A stretch of 64,000 nucleotides of DNA from Oceanospirillaceae bacterium (GCA_015665455.1 JADFAD010000003.1:124001-188000), one strand, 5' to 3'. Counted from the stretch's first letter, positions 54,365 through 63,044 are shown. Numbers and translations: made by a program. Notes: a model not told the origin generated them from the sequence alone.

Positions 54365-55108
54365 ATGTTAGAAAATATCAAGAAATACAAATTTATAATC
54401 TCTATCGTTTTCGGACTTCTGGGTATCTACATTGGAATAATTGGATACATAAAAGCCCCCGAACTAACCTACTATGTTGGTAAGCCGACTCTAATTATTG
54501 ATTCTAAAAAAACCACTAAAGACATTGTCATTCAGTATAAAAATCAAAAAGTTACAGGCAACATTACAGCTAGAACCATTACTATTTGGAATGACGGCGA
54601 ACTAAGTATTAAAAAAGAAAGTATAATTAGCGCCTTAGAATTGAATCTACTTAATGACACAAAGATATTGCAGGTCATATTGTCAAGTGCAAGTAATAGA
54701 ATTAAGAACTTAAGAATAAACGAAGATCAAATTGAGCTAGGAATCATAGGGATCGACTTTGATATCCTAGAACCAGATCAGCCATTTAGTTTAGATATAA
54801 TCTACTCAGGCGACCCAAGTGTTGAGATAAATTTAAATGGTACAATCGAATATCAAACTGAAATCAATCGGTCTCAACCTTTTTCCGAAACAGGCTACTT
54901 TCCTTATTTATTAATGGCATATATTGTTTTTGTAATAATAATAACAAGGATAATAAAGAAGCTACTTGATAAAGATCCTACCAATACGACCGAAAAGAAA
55001 TTGAGAATAGCTTTATTAACGGGAATCTTTACATGTTTAATGGGTATTATAATTGTTGGATATGGCTCTATTTCATTATTCATGAATTATGGAGTTCCTT
55101 CGGTATAG
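54365..55108 (+). CDS. AT-rich membrane protein, possible prophage cargo (moron) gene
   Basis: 247 residues. Transmembrane helices near 10-30, 178-197 and 220-240; soluble periplasmic-like beta-rich domain between (ITARTITIWNDGELSIKKES). It has its own terminators on both sides, noticeably A/T-richer codons than the flanking phage genes, and sits outside the late operon. That is the typical profile of a prophage cargo gene expressed in the lysogen, perhaps superinfection exclusion or defence. Function unknown. Confidence 0.65.
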   Translation: MLENIKKYKFIISIVFGLLGIYIGIIGYIKAPELTYYVGKPTLIIDSKKTTKDIVIQYKNQKVTGNITARTITIWNDGELSIKKESIISALELNLLNDTKILQVILSSASNRIKNLRINEDQIELGIIGIDFDILEPDQPFSLDIIYSGDPSVEINLNGTIEYQTEINRSQPFSETGYFPYLLMAYIVFVIIITRIIKKLLDKDPTNTTEKKLRIALLTGIFTCLMGIIIVGYGSISLFMNYGVPSV

Positions 55109-55113
55109 AATGA

Positions 55114-55143
55114 CCAAAAGCACCCTAAGCGGTGCTTTTTTTA
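55114..55143. terminator. Bidirectional terminator between cargo gene and XafT-like gene
   Basis: Stem aaaagcacc-ctaagc-ggtgctttt with A-run and T-run. It partly overlaps the 3' end of the minus-strand gene. Confidence 0.85.
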
Positions 55144-55586
55144 TGATTAGAAATCTCAACAACCTTATCAGACCCATAATGGTCCAACAGGCGTTTATAG
55201 TGCCGGTTCTGTTCCTGAATCTTCCTAAGCTCAACCTTATAAGACATAGCCAGCGACATCTGAAAAGTATATTGCTCTAACTCCGTTGGAGAGAGTTCTT
55301 TTCCAAGAGGTGTTACCAACTTATCAGCTACCACAGTAAAACCCGCCCAAGACCTGTCAAATTGATCAAGACGACCACAACAAGCGAGTTTAATCAAAGA
55401 GTGCTCAGTGTCAGTAAAACCAGTCTTAAGCTTCCGGTCGAGAGATCGTTTACTAATGCCAATCGTAGAACAGGCATCATCAATGGATAACGTGGCTCGC
55501 ATTTGGCCGCGATACCGATCAAACCATTCGATGTCTAACGAGGGTTCCATATCCTTGAAGATTGTTCTTTTAGTTATTCTCATCAT
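55125..55586 (-). CDS. XafT-like / DUF3653-type HTH protein, candidate Xer recombination activator
   Basis: 153 residues; MMR start with AAGGAT 4 bp upstream. HTH at residues 32-54 (TLSIDDACSTIGISKRSLDR) and a DUF3653-like segment at 79-130 with SWAGFTVVADKLVTPLGKEL and an L-x-P-x-G-x-E-L-S-P pattern. The TLC satellite phage of Vibrio cholerae uses XafT, described as an HTH-DUF3653 XerD-activating factor, to integrate at dif. This gene lies in the same place relative to dif and no integrase exists, so it is a natural candidate. Alternatively it is only a phage transcription regulator. Confidence 0.65.
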   Translation of the reverse strand: MMRITKRTIFKDMEPSLDIEWFDRYRGQMRATLSIDDACSTIGISKRSLDRKLKTGFTDTEHSLIKLACCGRLDQFDRSWAGFTVVADKLVTPLGKELSPTELEQYTFQMSLAMSYKVELRKIQEQNRHYKRLLDHYGSDKVVEISNHKKSTA

Positions 55587-55906
55587 TCAATCCTTGAGTT
55601 GCTAAACAGCAAAGCAAAGTTACGGCACGAGTTGGATAAAAGTCAAAACCTAAAGGTATATATAACCCGTATTTAGTAGTTTGCAACCTGAGAGATTAAA
55701 CAAGGTTTCATACCAATGGATGGAATAGAGAAGAGAAAAGAAGCAAATCCCAAAAGTAGCCATATATTTTTTTGTTATAAGACAGGCAAATTTTTCTATC
55801 GAACCAGAAAGAGCAATTAACCATAACTATCAACTTGAATATAAATTGCTCAATTTCGACTAAAAAAACCGAAAGTCAAGCCCACTGCCCGCTACAGTCA
55901 TACAGG
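55587..55906. other. Region between the XafT-like gene and dif, with one doubtful ORF
   Basis: Mostly AT-rich. A 34-codon frame at 55716-55820 (starts MDGIEKRKEANPKSSH) is basic and lacks a strong ribosome site, so it is mentioned but not called. Around 55655-55670 the sequence aaaggtatatataacccg recalls the operator words near the repressor. Probably the promoter of the XafT-like gene. Confidence 0.45.
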
Positions 55907-55934
55907 AGTGCGCATAATATATATTATGTTAAAT
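55907..55934 (+). repeat. Canonical dif site (XerC/XerD), right boundary of the prophage
   Basis: XerC arm agtgcgcataa, central tatata, XerD arm ttatgttaaat. From memory it differs from E. coli dif at two of 28 positions (first base A for G, and A for G in the central hexamer). The first 21 bp are repeated exactly at 41609-41629. A bacterial chromosome has one dif, so this marks the terminus region. Confidence 0.93.
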
Positions 55935-56143
55935 TATATATCATAAGAAGAAATGCAACACAGTAAAGATCCCTGCAGCAAGTACTGAGTACTCTACTCT
56001 TAAATAACCTAAGGATTAGAATGAAGAACTTTAGATGCGGTAATACAGACTGTATATTTATTCTTTTCGAGAGCTGAGGCTCTTCAAATAACTTTTAGAG
56101 AGCCTAGCTACGTTTTATGAAATGTGACACTTAGTTCATCTCT

Positions 56144-56899
56144 TTATTTACTGGCCTTAACAGAACCCCAATCCCACTTATCAGCAAGCTGCTGGATTCC
56201 TCCGTTTTCTATCAGCTCAGCAAAACGCTTATCAAAAACTTCTTTGAGTAATTCACCAGCATCATTATTCGAAAACACAAAGTACAATTTAAGTTCTTTA
56301 ACCGTACTTATCTCATAAGAAGCAGGATCTACATTCTGCTTATCCATTTCTAGCTTGATATCCATTTCAGCGTCTAGAAATATGTCAATTTCTTTAGACG
56401 CCAGTAATTCGAATACCTTTTCACGATTATAAGGTTCATGAGCAAAATATGTTTTAGGAATATAATTTTGAAGCTGATACCCCCTAATCCAACTTACATG
56501 TTTATCTCTAAGGCTGTCTTCACCTTGCCAAGAACCTATTGTTCCTTTTATATACAATGCAGAAACAACCTCAGAATCAAAGCTCCAACTTGGGTATATT
56601 ACATCAGGTATTTCATCTTTATAGGCACCTACCATAATGTGAATTTCTTTCTTTTGAATCAAGCCTGCTGCACGTTTATATGTAGAAGTGTTCATTTCAA
56701 GTGTCGAATTTGATGTTTTATAAACCTCCCTTAGGATGTCCCAATAATACCCCTTACCATTCGAGCCTGTTGCATTAATCCACTCTTCACTCTGCACCTT
56801 GATTATCTCCGGCATACCAGCAGAGTGCAGCAAGGAGCTAAAAGATAGATGCGCCATCATTACCGTAAAAAATACTAGCTTAAACCTAGATATCAACAT
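56144..56899 (-). CDS. Periplasmic solute-binding protein, SBP_bac_3-like
   Basis: 251 residues, with a signal peptide (LVFFTVMMAHLSFSSLLHSAG). Typical amino-acid-type binding-protein blocks: INATGSNGKGYYWDILREVYK, MVGAYKDEIPDVIYPSWSFDS, LASKEIDIFLDAEMDIKL and RFAELIENGGIQQLADKWDWG at the end. No permease or ATPase is nearby, so possibly an orphan sensor-like protein. Beside dif on the chromosomal side. Confidence 0.88.
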   Translation of the reverse strand: MLISRFKLVFFTVMMAHLSFSSLLHSAGMPEIIKVQSEEWINATGSNGKGYYWDILREVYKTSNSTLEMNTSTYKRAAGLIQKKEIHIMVGAYKDEIPDVIYPSWSFDSEVVSALYIKGTIGSWQGEDSLRDKHVSWIRGYQLQNYIPKTYFAHEPYNREKVFELLASKEIDIFLDAEMDIKLEMDKQNVDPASYEISTVKELKLYFVFSNNDAGELLKEVFDKRFAELIENGGIQQLADKWDWGSVKASK

Positions 56900-57246
56900 A
56901 ATAGAGACTCTTTAGTTTTCTGTTTATTACATTGTAGGTCTATTTATAAAACCTAGAGGACAAGATCATACGATTTCGCTGTAAGGTCACTTTTCTACAT
57001 CATTTTAATGATATGGGGTAATCACCCTATTTCAAAAACAAGCCTACTGTCTTAATCTGAATATAAATAAACCACAGTGGCTCGACATTATTTTTGATAA
57101 ATTAACTACAACTAAAGAATTACAAAACTTTAAGTAAATCATGCCATTAAACAAGGGAATTAAGTCACAAAATTAGCTACTATTAGACTTTAAGAAGTTA
57201 ACTATCTACTACACTTAACTACTACATTCAGTTAGCGAGAAAAATA
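56900..57246. promoter_or_regulatory. Intergenic region between divergent genes
   Basis: 347 bp with no gene. A perfect 14-bp palindrome atcatt-tt-aatgat at 56999-57012 and gggt-aatc-accc at 57017-57028 lie side by side, possible regulator sites for the divergently transcribed binding protein and outer-membrane barrel genes. Confidence 0.4.
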
Positions 57247-58002
57247 ATGATAAAGAAAGGATTAATCACAACAGCCTTGTGTTTGGCTGCAACTACTGCC
57301 TCTGCAGACGTCATCGGTGTACATGGTCGTGTTGGCGCTTGGCTGATGGATTACTCTGGTGAATTCAAGGACCTAGACAATAATGGTACCTTGGTCGATA
57401 TTGAAGATGATCTTGGGTTTGACAGTGAGACAACAGGGTTTGCAGAAATTGCATTTGAGCACCCTATTCCTCTATTACCAAACATCAAGTTAGCGTACAT
57501 GAACATTGATACCACTGAGAGCAGTGTTATTGATGATCCAATCAGAATTGAAGGAATCACCTTTCTTCCAAATACAGATGTAAGAACTGAATTTCAAGCT
57601 CTTGTATATGATGCCACACTGTATTACGAGCTCTTAGATAACTGGGTTCAGGCTGATGTTGGTGTCACAATCCGATATTTAGATATTGATATTGAGCTAT
57701 CAGATAAGACTGGCACTGCTTCCACCCAGCAAAGTTTATCCGCCCCACTCCCTATGCTTTATGCAAATGCCCAGTTTGATTTACCACTAACAGATGTATA
57801 CGCAAATGTTAGCGTTAACGGTTTGGCTTTTGATGACATAGTAACCTATGATGCTCAGGCAGCAATTGGTTGGATGCCTCTAACGTTTGTAGGTGGGGAA
57901 ATCGGTTACAGACAATTTGTCATTGATGCAGATGATATTGAAGACTACGATTTTGATTTAACACTCTCAGGCCCGTACATGGCGCTCAAAGTAGACTTCT
58001 AA
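57247..58002 (+). CDS. TIGR04219-type outer membrane beta-barrel protein
   Basis: 251 residues, signal peptide ending TTASADVIG (cleaved after ASA). Alternating hydrophobic strand pattern; VHGRVGAWLMDYSGEF, IAFEHPIPLLPNIKLAYMNID and C-terminal YMALKVDF ending in Phe, the BamA-type barrel signal. Function unknown. Terminator at 58018-58057. Confidence 0.85.
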   Translation: MIKKGLITTALCLAATTASADVIGVHGRVGAWLMDYSGEFKDLDNNGTLVDIEDDLGFDSETTGFAEIAFEHPIPLLPNIKLAYMNIDTTESSVIDDPIRIEGITFLPNTDVRTEFQALVYDATLYYELLDNWVQADVGVTIRYLDIDIELSDKTGTASTQQSLSAPLPMLYANAQFDLPLTDVYANVSVNGLAFDDIVTYDAQAAIGWMPLTFVGGEIGYRQFVIDADDIEDYDFDLTLSGPYMALKVDF

Positions 58003-58017
58003 CAGATAACGACTCAC

Positions 58018-58057
58018 AAAAAAGCCGCTGCTGACCTTCAGTCATCAGCGGCTTTTT
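58018..58057. terminator. Strong hairpin terminator, bidirectional
   Basis: Stem aaaagccgctgctgac / gtcatcagcggctttt with loop cttca and T-run, between convergent genes. Confidence 0.93.
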
Positions 58058-58060
58058 TAT

Positions 58061-59365
58061 TTATTTTGGCATGGCTATCGTTGATTCCACTGCTTGTATT
58101 TCATTTCTTGCTGCAGAAATAATCTCAATACTTTTATCTGGCGTGAGTTGAAGCAAATGAGCCAACTTACTGAATGAAGCAATATCCGGTAACGGAGGAC
58201 AATTCACAATAAACTTTTGAACAATGTTTAAATGTGCTTCAGCAATAATAAGAATATCCGCCATATTTAACTTCTCAGCTTCAGGCCTGTAATTCCAATT
58301 CTCTGCATGCGCAGCGATCTCAATTAAAGGTCTAGGCCATTTCCATTCTTTAAGCATATAAGCGCCCATTATGTTCTTTGTTTTATTGATGAAGTCATCA
58401 GGATTAAACCCTTCCAGATCCAGTAAGCCTGGAATATTATCCATGTAGACCAGTGCGGGTAACACTCCAATATTTTGGACTATCCCCCCTAACAAAGCTT
58501 CGTTTTCATCAACCCCTCTCACACATTTTGCCAAGACAAATCCAATTGCAGATACTTGCCTACAAATATTCCAATGTGCTTTAAATCGCTTTTTAATTTC
58601 TGGATTTTTTGCTGTAAAAAGCTCCCGAAGTGCAAATAATTGAACCAATTGCTTGGTGGTTTTAAAACCAATTCTTGTAATAGCCTCTTCACAACTAGTG
58701 ACCTGTCTAGCGCCTCTAAATAACGGGCTATTTGCTGTGCTTACGAGCTTGACTGCTATTGCAGGGTCAACTGAAATGGTTCTTGCTATTTGAGCAGATG
58801 ATGATTCAGGGTCATCAATAAGCGATGCAACTTTTTGAGCAACCTCAGGCATGCTAGGTAAGGTAAACTTCCCCTTCTTTACATCATCAGCAAATCGACG
58901 AACCAGATCCTTCAAAAGTGTTGGCGAATTAAGATCAACATCAATAGGCTGATTATGGCTTTGAGCCTGAGTCTGACTAAAAAATTTTGCTATAACATCC
59001 CATGCAACCTCAATCATCGTGCAGTCAGGATTCGCATAGACATCAAACTGACGCGGCTGAAGATGTGAGATAGGGTTCACGGCGTCAGGAGTGTTGGCTT
59101 CTATGATCTTAATCTTTCCATCTTTAGCCACTTTCTTAATTGAGCCGCCTAAGAGGAAGTACTCAACATTGTTGCACGAACCTCGCTCTAGAACCTTTTC
59201 ACCTTCTTTATAAGTGAAAACTCTATTTTTGGCTTCCAATAGGACTAATTGCTTTTTTCCCATGTCGCGCAAAGGCATAAACTTTTTCAATTCAAGGATT
59301 GTAGCTTTTCTTACTACAGCCTGTTTTGGCGTCGCCGTTTCGTTCCTAAACGAGAACATACTCAC
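58061..59365 (-). CDS. cNMP-binding/HDOD signalling protein, copy A
   Basis: 434 residues. N-terminal cyclic-nucleotide-binding-like jelly roll (about 25-130; FTYKEGEKVLERGSCNNVEYFLLGGSIKKVAKDGK) and a C-terminal HDOD domain (about 155-390; FTLPSMPEVAQKVASLIDDPESSSAQIARTI, ITRIGFKTTKQLVQLFALRELF). HDOD proteins lack HD phosphodiesterase chemistry and usually act as signalling scaffolds. Tandem paralog of the next gene, 67 bp apart. Confidence 0.9.
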   Translation of the reverse strand: MSMFSFRNETATPKQAVVRKATILELKKFMPLRDMGKKQLVLLEAKNRVFTYKEGEKVLERGSCNNVEYFLLGGSIKKVAKDGKIKIIEANTPDAVNPISHLQPRQFDVYANPDCTMIEVAWDVIAKFFSQTQAQSHNQPIDVDLNSPTLLKDLVRRFADDVKKGKFTLPSMPEVAQKVASLIDDPESSSAQIARTISVDPAIAVKLVSTANSPLFRGARQVTSCEEAITRIGFKTTKQLVQLFALRELFTAKNPEIKKRFKAHWNICRQVSAIGFVLAKCVRGVDENEALLGGIVQNIGVLPALVYMDNIPGLLDLEGFNPDDFINKTKNIMGAYMLKEWKWPRPLIEIAAHAENWNYRPEAEKLNMADILIIAEAHLNIVQKFIVNCPPLPDIASFSKLAHLLQLTPDKSIEIISAARNEIQAVESTIAMPK

Positions 59366-59432
59366 TCCTAATTGGATTCTAAATTAAGAATAGACAATTA
59401 TGAGAGAAGTGCTCTGTAAGATATGTCTGAAT

Positions 59433-60740
59433 CTAACTTGGAAATGCGATTGTAGAGGCTACTGATTGTATTTCTTTACGTGCATTAACTAGAATTCTAA
59501 TACTTTTTTCCGGTGTTAAATTTAGCTTTACTGAGAGTTTAGAAAAAGAATGGATTTTAGGTAATGGAGGACAACTTAAAAACTTTCTCAAGATATTTAA
59601 ATGAGCATTAGCTACAATTACAATGTCAGTCATATCTATGTGTAGATTTTGTGATTGGTATGCCCAGTTTTCAGCGTGTGATACAACATCTATAAGATGA
59701 TCAGGCCACTGCCAGTGTTTGAGCATAAACACCCCCATTTCTGTTTTTGTTTTATTAACAAATTCATCAATGGAAAGCTCATATCTTTCAAGAACTTCAG
59801 GCATTTGCTCCGCATACAATAACGAAGGTACGACACCGATGTTATGAACAGCGCCAGCTAACAGTGCTTCATTAGGATTCGTCGCCCTATTAAGTTTTGA
59901 TAATATAAATGCAATTGCAGCCACCTGCTTACTGACATTCCAGTGAGATCGAAGCCTCTTCTGAATTTCAGAAGTATTTGATTGATATAAATCCCGAACA
60001 GCAAAGATCTTAATTAAATCTCTTGTGGTTTTAAGCCCTAAACGTACAATTGCTTCTTCGCAAGAATTGATCTCTCGCACCCCTTTGAATAACGGGCTGT
60101 TTGCAGCACTCACAAGCTTAATAGCAATTGCTGGATCAAGACTTACCTTTCTTGATATTTTTGCAGCATTAACGTCAGGATCATCAAGTATTTCTACAAT
60201 CTGACTTGCAACTTCTGGAATGCTCGGCAGAACAAATCGCCCACTTGAAACATCATCCTCAAAGTGATCGAGAACAGCACGAACTGCCGCATCTAAAGGT
60301 GTGGTTGAAAGAATAGGAGCTGCAGTTGACGAGTTTTTTTCAGGTGAAAGAATCTCTTTGGCTTGGTCAAAATAATCACTTAACACTGATCGTTTAATAA
60401 CAAGAATCGATACCATAGACTTTGCCGTGACAGCGTAGCGCCTAGGTTGCAAATTGGCGATAGGATGTAATGCAGCCTCAGAATCTGCTGAAATTACTTT
60501 TTGTTTCCCATCAAGCGCTTTTAACTTCACCTTCCCTGCAAGTAAATAATATTGGAAGTCATCTGATGTACCAGCTTGAGTGATCAAGGTGCCTTTCTTG
60601 AAACTGATAGTTTTGCTTTTTGCTGACAATAAAACTTGATGCTGAGGTGTTAGCGAACAGATAGGATGCAGTTTTTTGATGTCTTCAAGTGAAGCATCTT
60701 TGTGAGCTTTGCGCTTCTTGCTTCGAAATATACTGAACAT
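59433..60740 (-). CDS. cNMP-binding/HDOD signalling protein, copy B
   Basis: 435 residues, same domain order as copy A with colinear matching blocks: FKKGTLITQAGTSDDFQYYLLAGKVKL, FVLPSIPEVASQIVEILDDPDVNAAKI, DPAIAIKLVSAANSPLFKG, VRLGLKTTRDLIKIFAVRDLY. The pair arose by tandem duplication and has diverged. Upstream small membrane gene follows 58 bp on. Probably governs motility, biofilm or stress through second messengers, as inference. Confidence 0.9.
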   Translation of the reverse strand: MFSIFRSKKRKAHKDASLEDIKKLHPICSLTPQHQVLLSAKSKTISFKKGTLITQAGTSDDFQYYLLAGKVKLKALDGKQKVISADSEAALHPIANLQPRRYAVTAKSMVSILVIKRSVLSDYFDQAKEILSPEKNSSTAAPILSTTPLDAAVRAVLDHFEDDVSSGRFVLPSIPEVASQIVEILDDPDVNAAKISRKVSLDPAIAIKLVSAANSPLFKGVREINSCEEAIVRLGLKTTRDLIKIFAVRDLYQSNTSEIQKRLRSHWNVSKQVAAIAFILSKLNRATNPNEALLAGAVHNIGVVPSLLYAEQMPEVLERYELSIDEFVNKTKTEMGVFMLKHWQWPDHLIDVVSHAENWAYQSQNLHIDMTDIVIVANAHLNILRKFLSCPPLPKIHSFSKLSVKLNLTPEKSIRILVNARKEIQSVASTIAFPS

Positions 60741-60798
60741 ATTCCGTCCAAATTATGTTTTATTGTAATTATTATTAACGGCCAGAACGTATTGATTT

Positions 60799-61041
60799 TT
60801 AATTATTCTTACTGCTTTTCAAGGCTGCCAAGTCTTTTTCTTTTTCACGTACAGTGTATTCAAGATCAGCTATTTTTTGAGAGGACTCTTTCAATTTTCC
60901 TTCCATGCCCTCAACTTGAGTAGTTAAATCAACAGTCGCCTCAGTAAGCGCCTGGCTTAAAGATTTTTTAAATTTACTCTTCAAAAATAACCAAGTAAGA
61001 AGTACACCAAAAAGAAACGACCCAATGATTAGAAGTGGCAT
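60799..61041 (-). CDS. Small membrane-anchored coiled-coil protein, 80 aa
   Basis: N-terminal helix PLLIIGSFLFGVLLTWLFLKSKF then a charged coiled coil (MEGKLKESSQKIADLEYTVREKEKDL). Resembles YhcB/LapA-type small membrane proteins in shape, without a confident family. Upstream of HDOD copy B. Confidence 0.7.
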   Translation of the reverse strand: MPLLIIGSFLFGVLLTWLFLKSKFKKSLSQALTEATVDLTTQVEGMEGKLKESSQKIADLEYTVREKEKDLAALKSSKNN

Positions 61042-61129
61042 TATTAATACTTAAACCTTAGAAATAAGAAAGGATTGTAAATTTACATAAACTTACAATC
61101 CAGTCAAGAAAAATAAACAAGAATTAAAA

Positions 61130-61330
61130 CTAAGCGTCACATATTAAAGAATCAGGCAATTTGGATGCTATTGCCCACATATAGTGATCGCCGAGCTTTT
61201 TTGCTTCGTTCGGTAAATGATCTGTTGCTTCAAATTCAAAATCTTTAGTGGTCCGCCCTATGACCCTAAATATTTCGTTTCGTGCCTTTAGAAACAAATC
61301 TTCACCGTTACGATAGATTGATATATCCAC
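61130..61330 (-). CDS. Uncharacterised small soluble protein, 66 aa
   Basis: ATG with ggtggata-type upstream region (caggtgg 5-10 bp before start). Beta-rich: ISIYRNGEDLFLKARNEIFRVIGRTTKDFEFEATDH. No family recognised. Probably not in an operon with its neighbours. Confidence 0.6.
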   Translation of the reverse strand: MDISIYRNGEDLFLKARNEIFRVIGRTTKDFEFEATDHLPNEAKKLGDHYMWAIASKLPDSLICDA

Positions 61331-61447
61331 CTGTAACCCATCCTATAATTAATAATTATTGTTATATCGTTTTGTAGTTATGTTTTTCATTAAAGTTCAA
61401 CGCCATGAAAATGACAACCAATTTAATAGCCTCTGTAAGATACTAAT

Positions 61448-63022
61448 TTATCGACTTGTTTTATTTCTGATCAATTTGATTTCATGAATAATATCTTGAG
61501 GCAATACACCGACAACCCCGTTTTTTGAAGCCCTCTCACCTGCTTTACCATGTAAAAAAGCCCCATAAGTAGCGGCTTTCAGAGGATCTTCATACTTTGC
61601 TATTAGAGACAGAATAATGCCTGTTAAAGCATCCCCCATACCTGCTACAGCCATTGATTCATTGCCGTATCTGCATACAAATATATTGTTGCTTAAATTG
61701 GAAATAAGAGTTCCATTACCTTTAAGTAAGAAAGTACATCCAAATTTTGCTGCTAATTTCTTGACCGCTTGATATCTATCTTTCGTGACGTCTTTTAGAT
61801 TACAGTTGAGCAATCGTGCTGCTTCCTTGGGGTGTGGCGTCATAATACAAAGGTTATGGCCATAAGAATCCCAAATTTTAGGATCTGCAGCGATAATATT
61901 TAACGCATCAGCATCAAGAACCGTCGCCTTCTTTAAAGTAAGGGCGGCCTTCAAAGCCTCAACTGCAAATTGAGCGTTTCCTAAACCAGGGCCTACCGCA
62001 ATGGCATCTACATGTTGAGCCAGCTCCGACACTTGATCACCTGATTCAGTAGAACGGAGTTCATTAACGAGCACCTCAGGCGTTCTTGTTAATAACGGCA
62101 TTATGGCATGCTTTCCAACCAATACTTTAAGTAGACCTGCTCCAGCCCTCAGGCAAGCCTCGCTGGCTATAATCGCGGCACCTCCCATCCCGTTACTTCC
62201 ACCAATTAATAAACATCTACCAGAATCGCCTTTGTGATCCGTTGGTAGTCTGGAATATATAGATGTATTAATCCGGTTAAGGCCTATCAGCTCAATATCA
62301 CTCTCTATATCCCTATAGCACTCCTGAGAAATACCAAGATCATCAAAATACAATTGCTTAAAATAATTAAAGGAATTTCCCGTCATCATTCCCTTTTTCA
62401 AACAAATAAAGGTTACACAATAATCAGAAGAGACAACGCAACCTAACTTATTGCCGGTATCAGCACACAAGCCTGAGGGCACATCAATAGATACAATAGG
62501 GAAACCCAAACCATTAATCTCAGAAATCAATTGTTCATAGGAAGGTTTAACATTCCCCTTCAAGCCAGAACCTATAAGAGCATCAATAACCACTGTATTT
62601 GCAGAATGGTCATGAAGATTAGTTTGTTTCAACTTAGAAAGTGATGTTACGGGTATATTTTGATCTGAAAGTAATTTATAGGCGCTTTGCATTTCTTTGC
62701 TTCGCCCACTTCGAGAACCATGAACTCCATCAACTTGAATTACTTCAACCTCTATTCCTTTGTTTGCTGCCAGAGCGGCAACTACAAAGCCGTCCCCCGC
62801 GTTATTACCATTACCACAAAATACAATCAGTCGATCTACGCCTTTATAGCGCGACAAAACCAACTCAAATACGGAGGATCCGGCTCTGTACATCAACTCA
62901 AACGTATTTGGGGAGAAGGAATTATTAACCTGAGCATCTATTCGTTTTGATTGCTCAGCACTGTAAAGATATCGAGGTAGGAAAGGGATATTTTGACTTG
63001 TTACTTCAATCACGAAAGACAT
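61448..63022 (-). CDS. nnr: Bifunctional NAD(P)H-hydrate epimerase / ADP-dependent dehydratase Nnr
   Basis: 524 residues. The N-terminal YjeF-N epimerase domain (about 1-225) has AEQSKRIDAQ near 22-31 and FCGNGNNAGDGFVVA near 68-82. The C-terminal ribokinase-like dehydratase domain (about 245-515) has HKGDSGRCLLIGGSNGMGGAAI, PGLGNAQ, ATVLDADALNIIA, MTPHPKEAARLL and AGMGDALTGIILS with the catalytic Asp. Repairs hydrated NADH and NADPH. Usually next to tsaE or queG, which are not seen here. Confidence 0.95.
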   Translation of the reverse strand: MSFVIEVTSQNIPFLPRYLYSAEQSKRIDAQVNNSFSPNTFELMYRAGSSVFELVLSRYKGVDRLIVFCGNGNNAGDGFVVAALAANKGIEVEVIQVDGVHGSRSGRSKEMQSAYKLLSDQNIPVTSLSKLKQTNLHDHSANTVVIDALIGSGLKGNVKPSYEQLISEINGLGFPIVSIDVPSGLCADTGNKLGCVVSSDYCVTFICLKKGMMTGNSFNYFKQLYFDDLGISQECYRDIESDIELIGLNRINTSIYSRLPTDHKGDSGRCLLIGGSNGMGGAAIIASEACLRAGAGLLKVLVGKHAIMPLLTRTPEVLVNELRSTESGDQVSELAQHVDAIAVGPGLGNAQFAVEALKAALTLKKATVLDADALNIIAADPKIWDSYGHNLCIMTPHPKEAARLLNCNLKDVTKDRYQAVKKLAAKFGCTFLLKGNGTLISNLSNNIFVCRYGNESMAVAGMGDALTGIILSLIAKYEDPLKAATYGAFLHGKAGERASKNGVVGVLPQDIIHEIKLIRNKTSR

Positions 63023-63044
63023 TGCCTCTGGAATTAATTACCAA

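Larger units (their letters stand above)
41609..55934. mobile_element. Tailless DJR (corticovirus-like) prophage integrated at dif, 14.3 kb
   Basis: Bounded by two identical 21-bp repeats (41609-41629 and 55907-55927), the right one completed to a full dif site. Gene content: repressor with divergent operators, early module with HUH Rep, packaging ATPase, late module with a 269-residue DJR-like capsid candidate, spike, lysis/entry muralytic protein, many single-span membrane proteins, XafT-like protein. No integrase, no tail genes, no portal or large terminase. Overall plan matches PM2-like elements; the genome is longer than PM2's about 10 kb. Apparently intact: no frameshift or broken key gene is visible. 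Confidence 0.85.

Noticed and set aside
55716-55820. 34-codon basic ORF between the XafT-like gene and dif
   Set aside because: Weak start signals and no conservation evidence; kept only as a note in the region entry.
41609-55934. Filamentous (inovirus) prophage at dif
   Set aside because: dif integration suggests it at first, but there is no Zot, no pVIII-like major coat, and the structural genes match a DJR plan.
41609-55934. Tailed phage remnant
   Set aside because: No terminase large subunit, portal, tail tube or tape measure; the beta-helix/S74 spike alone is not evidence for a tail.
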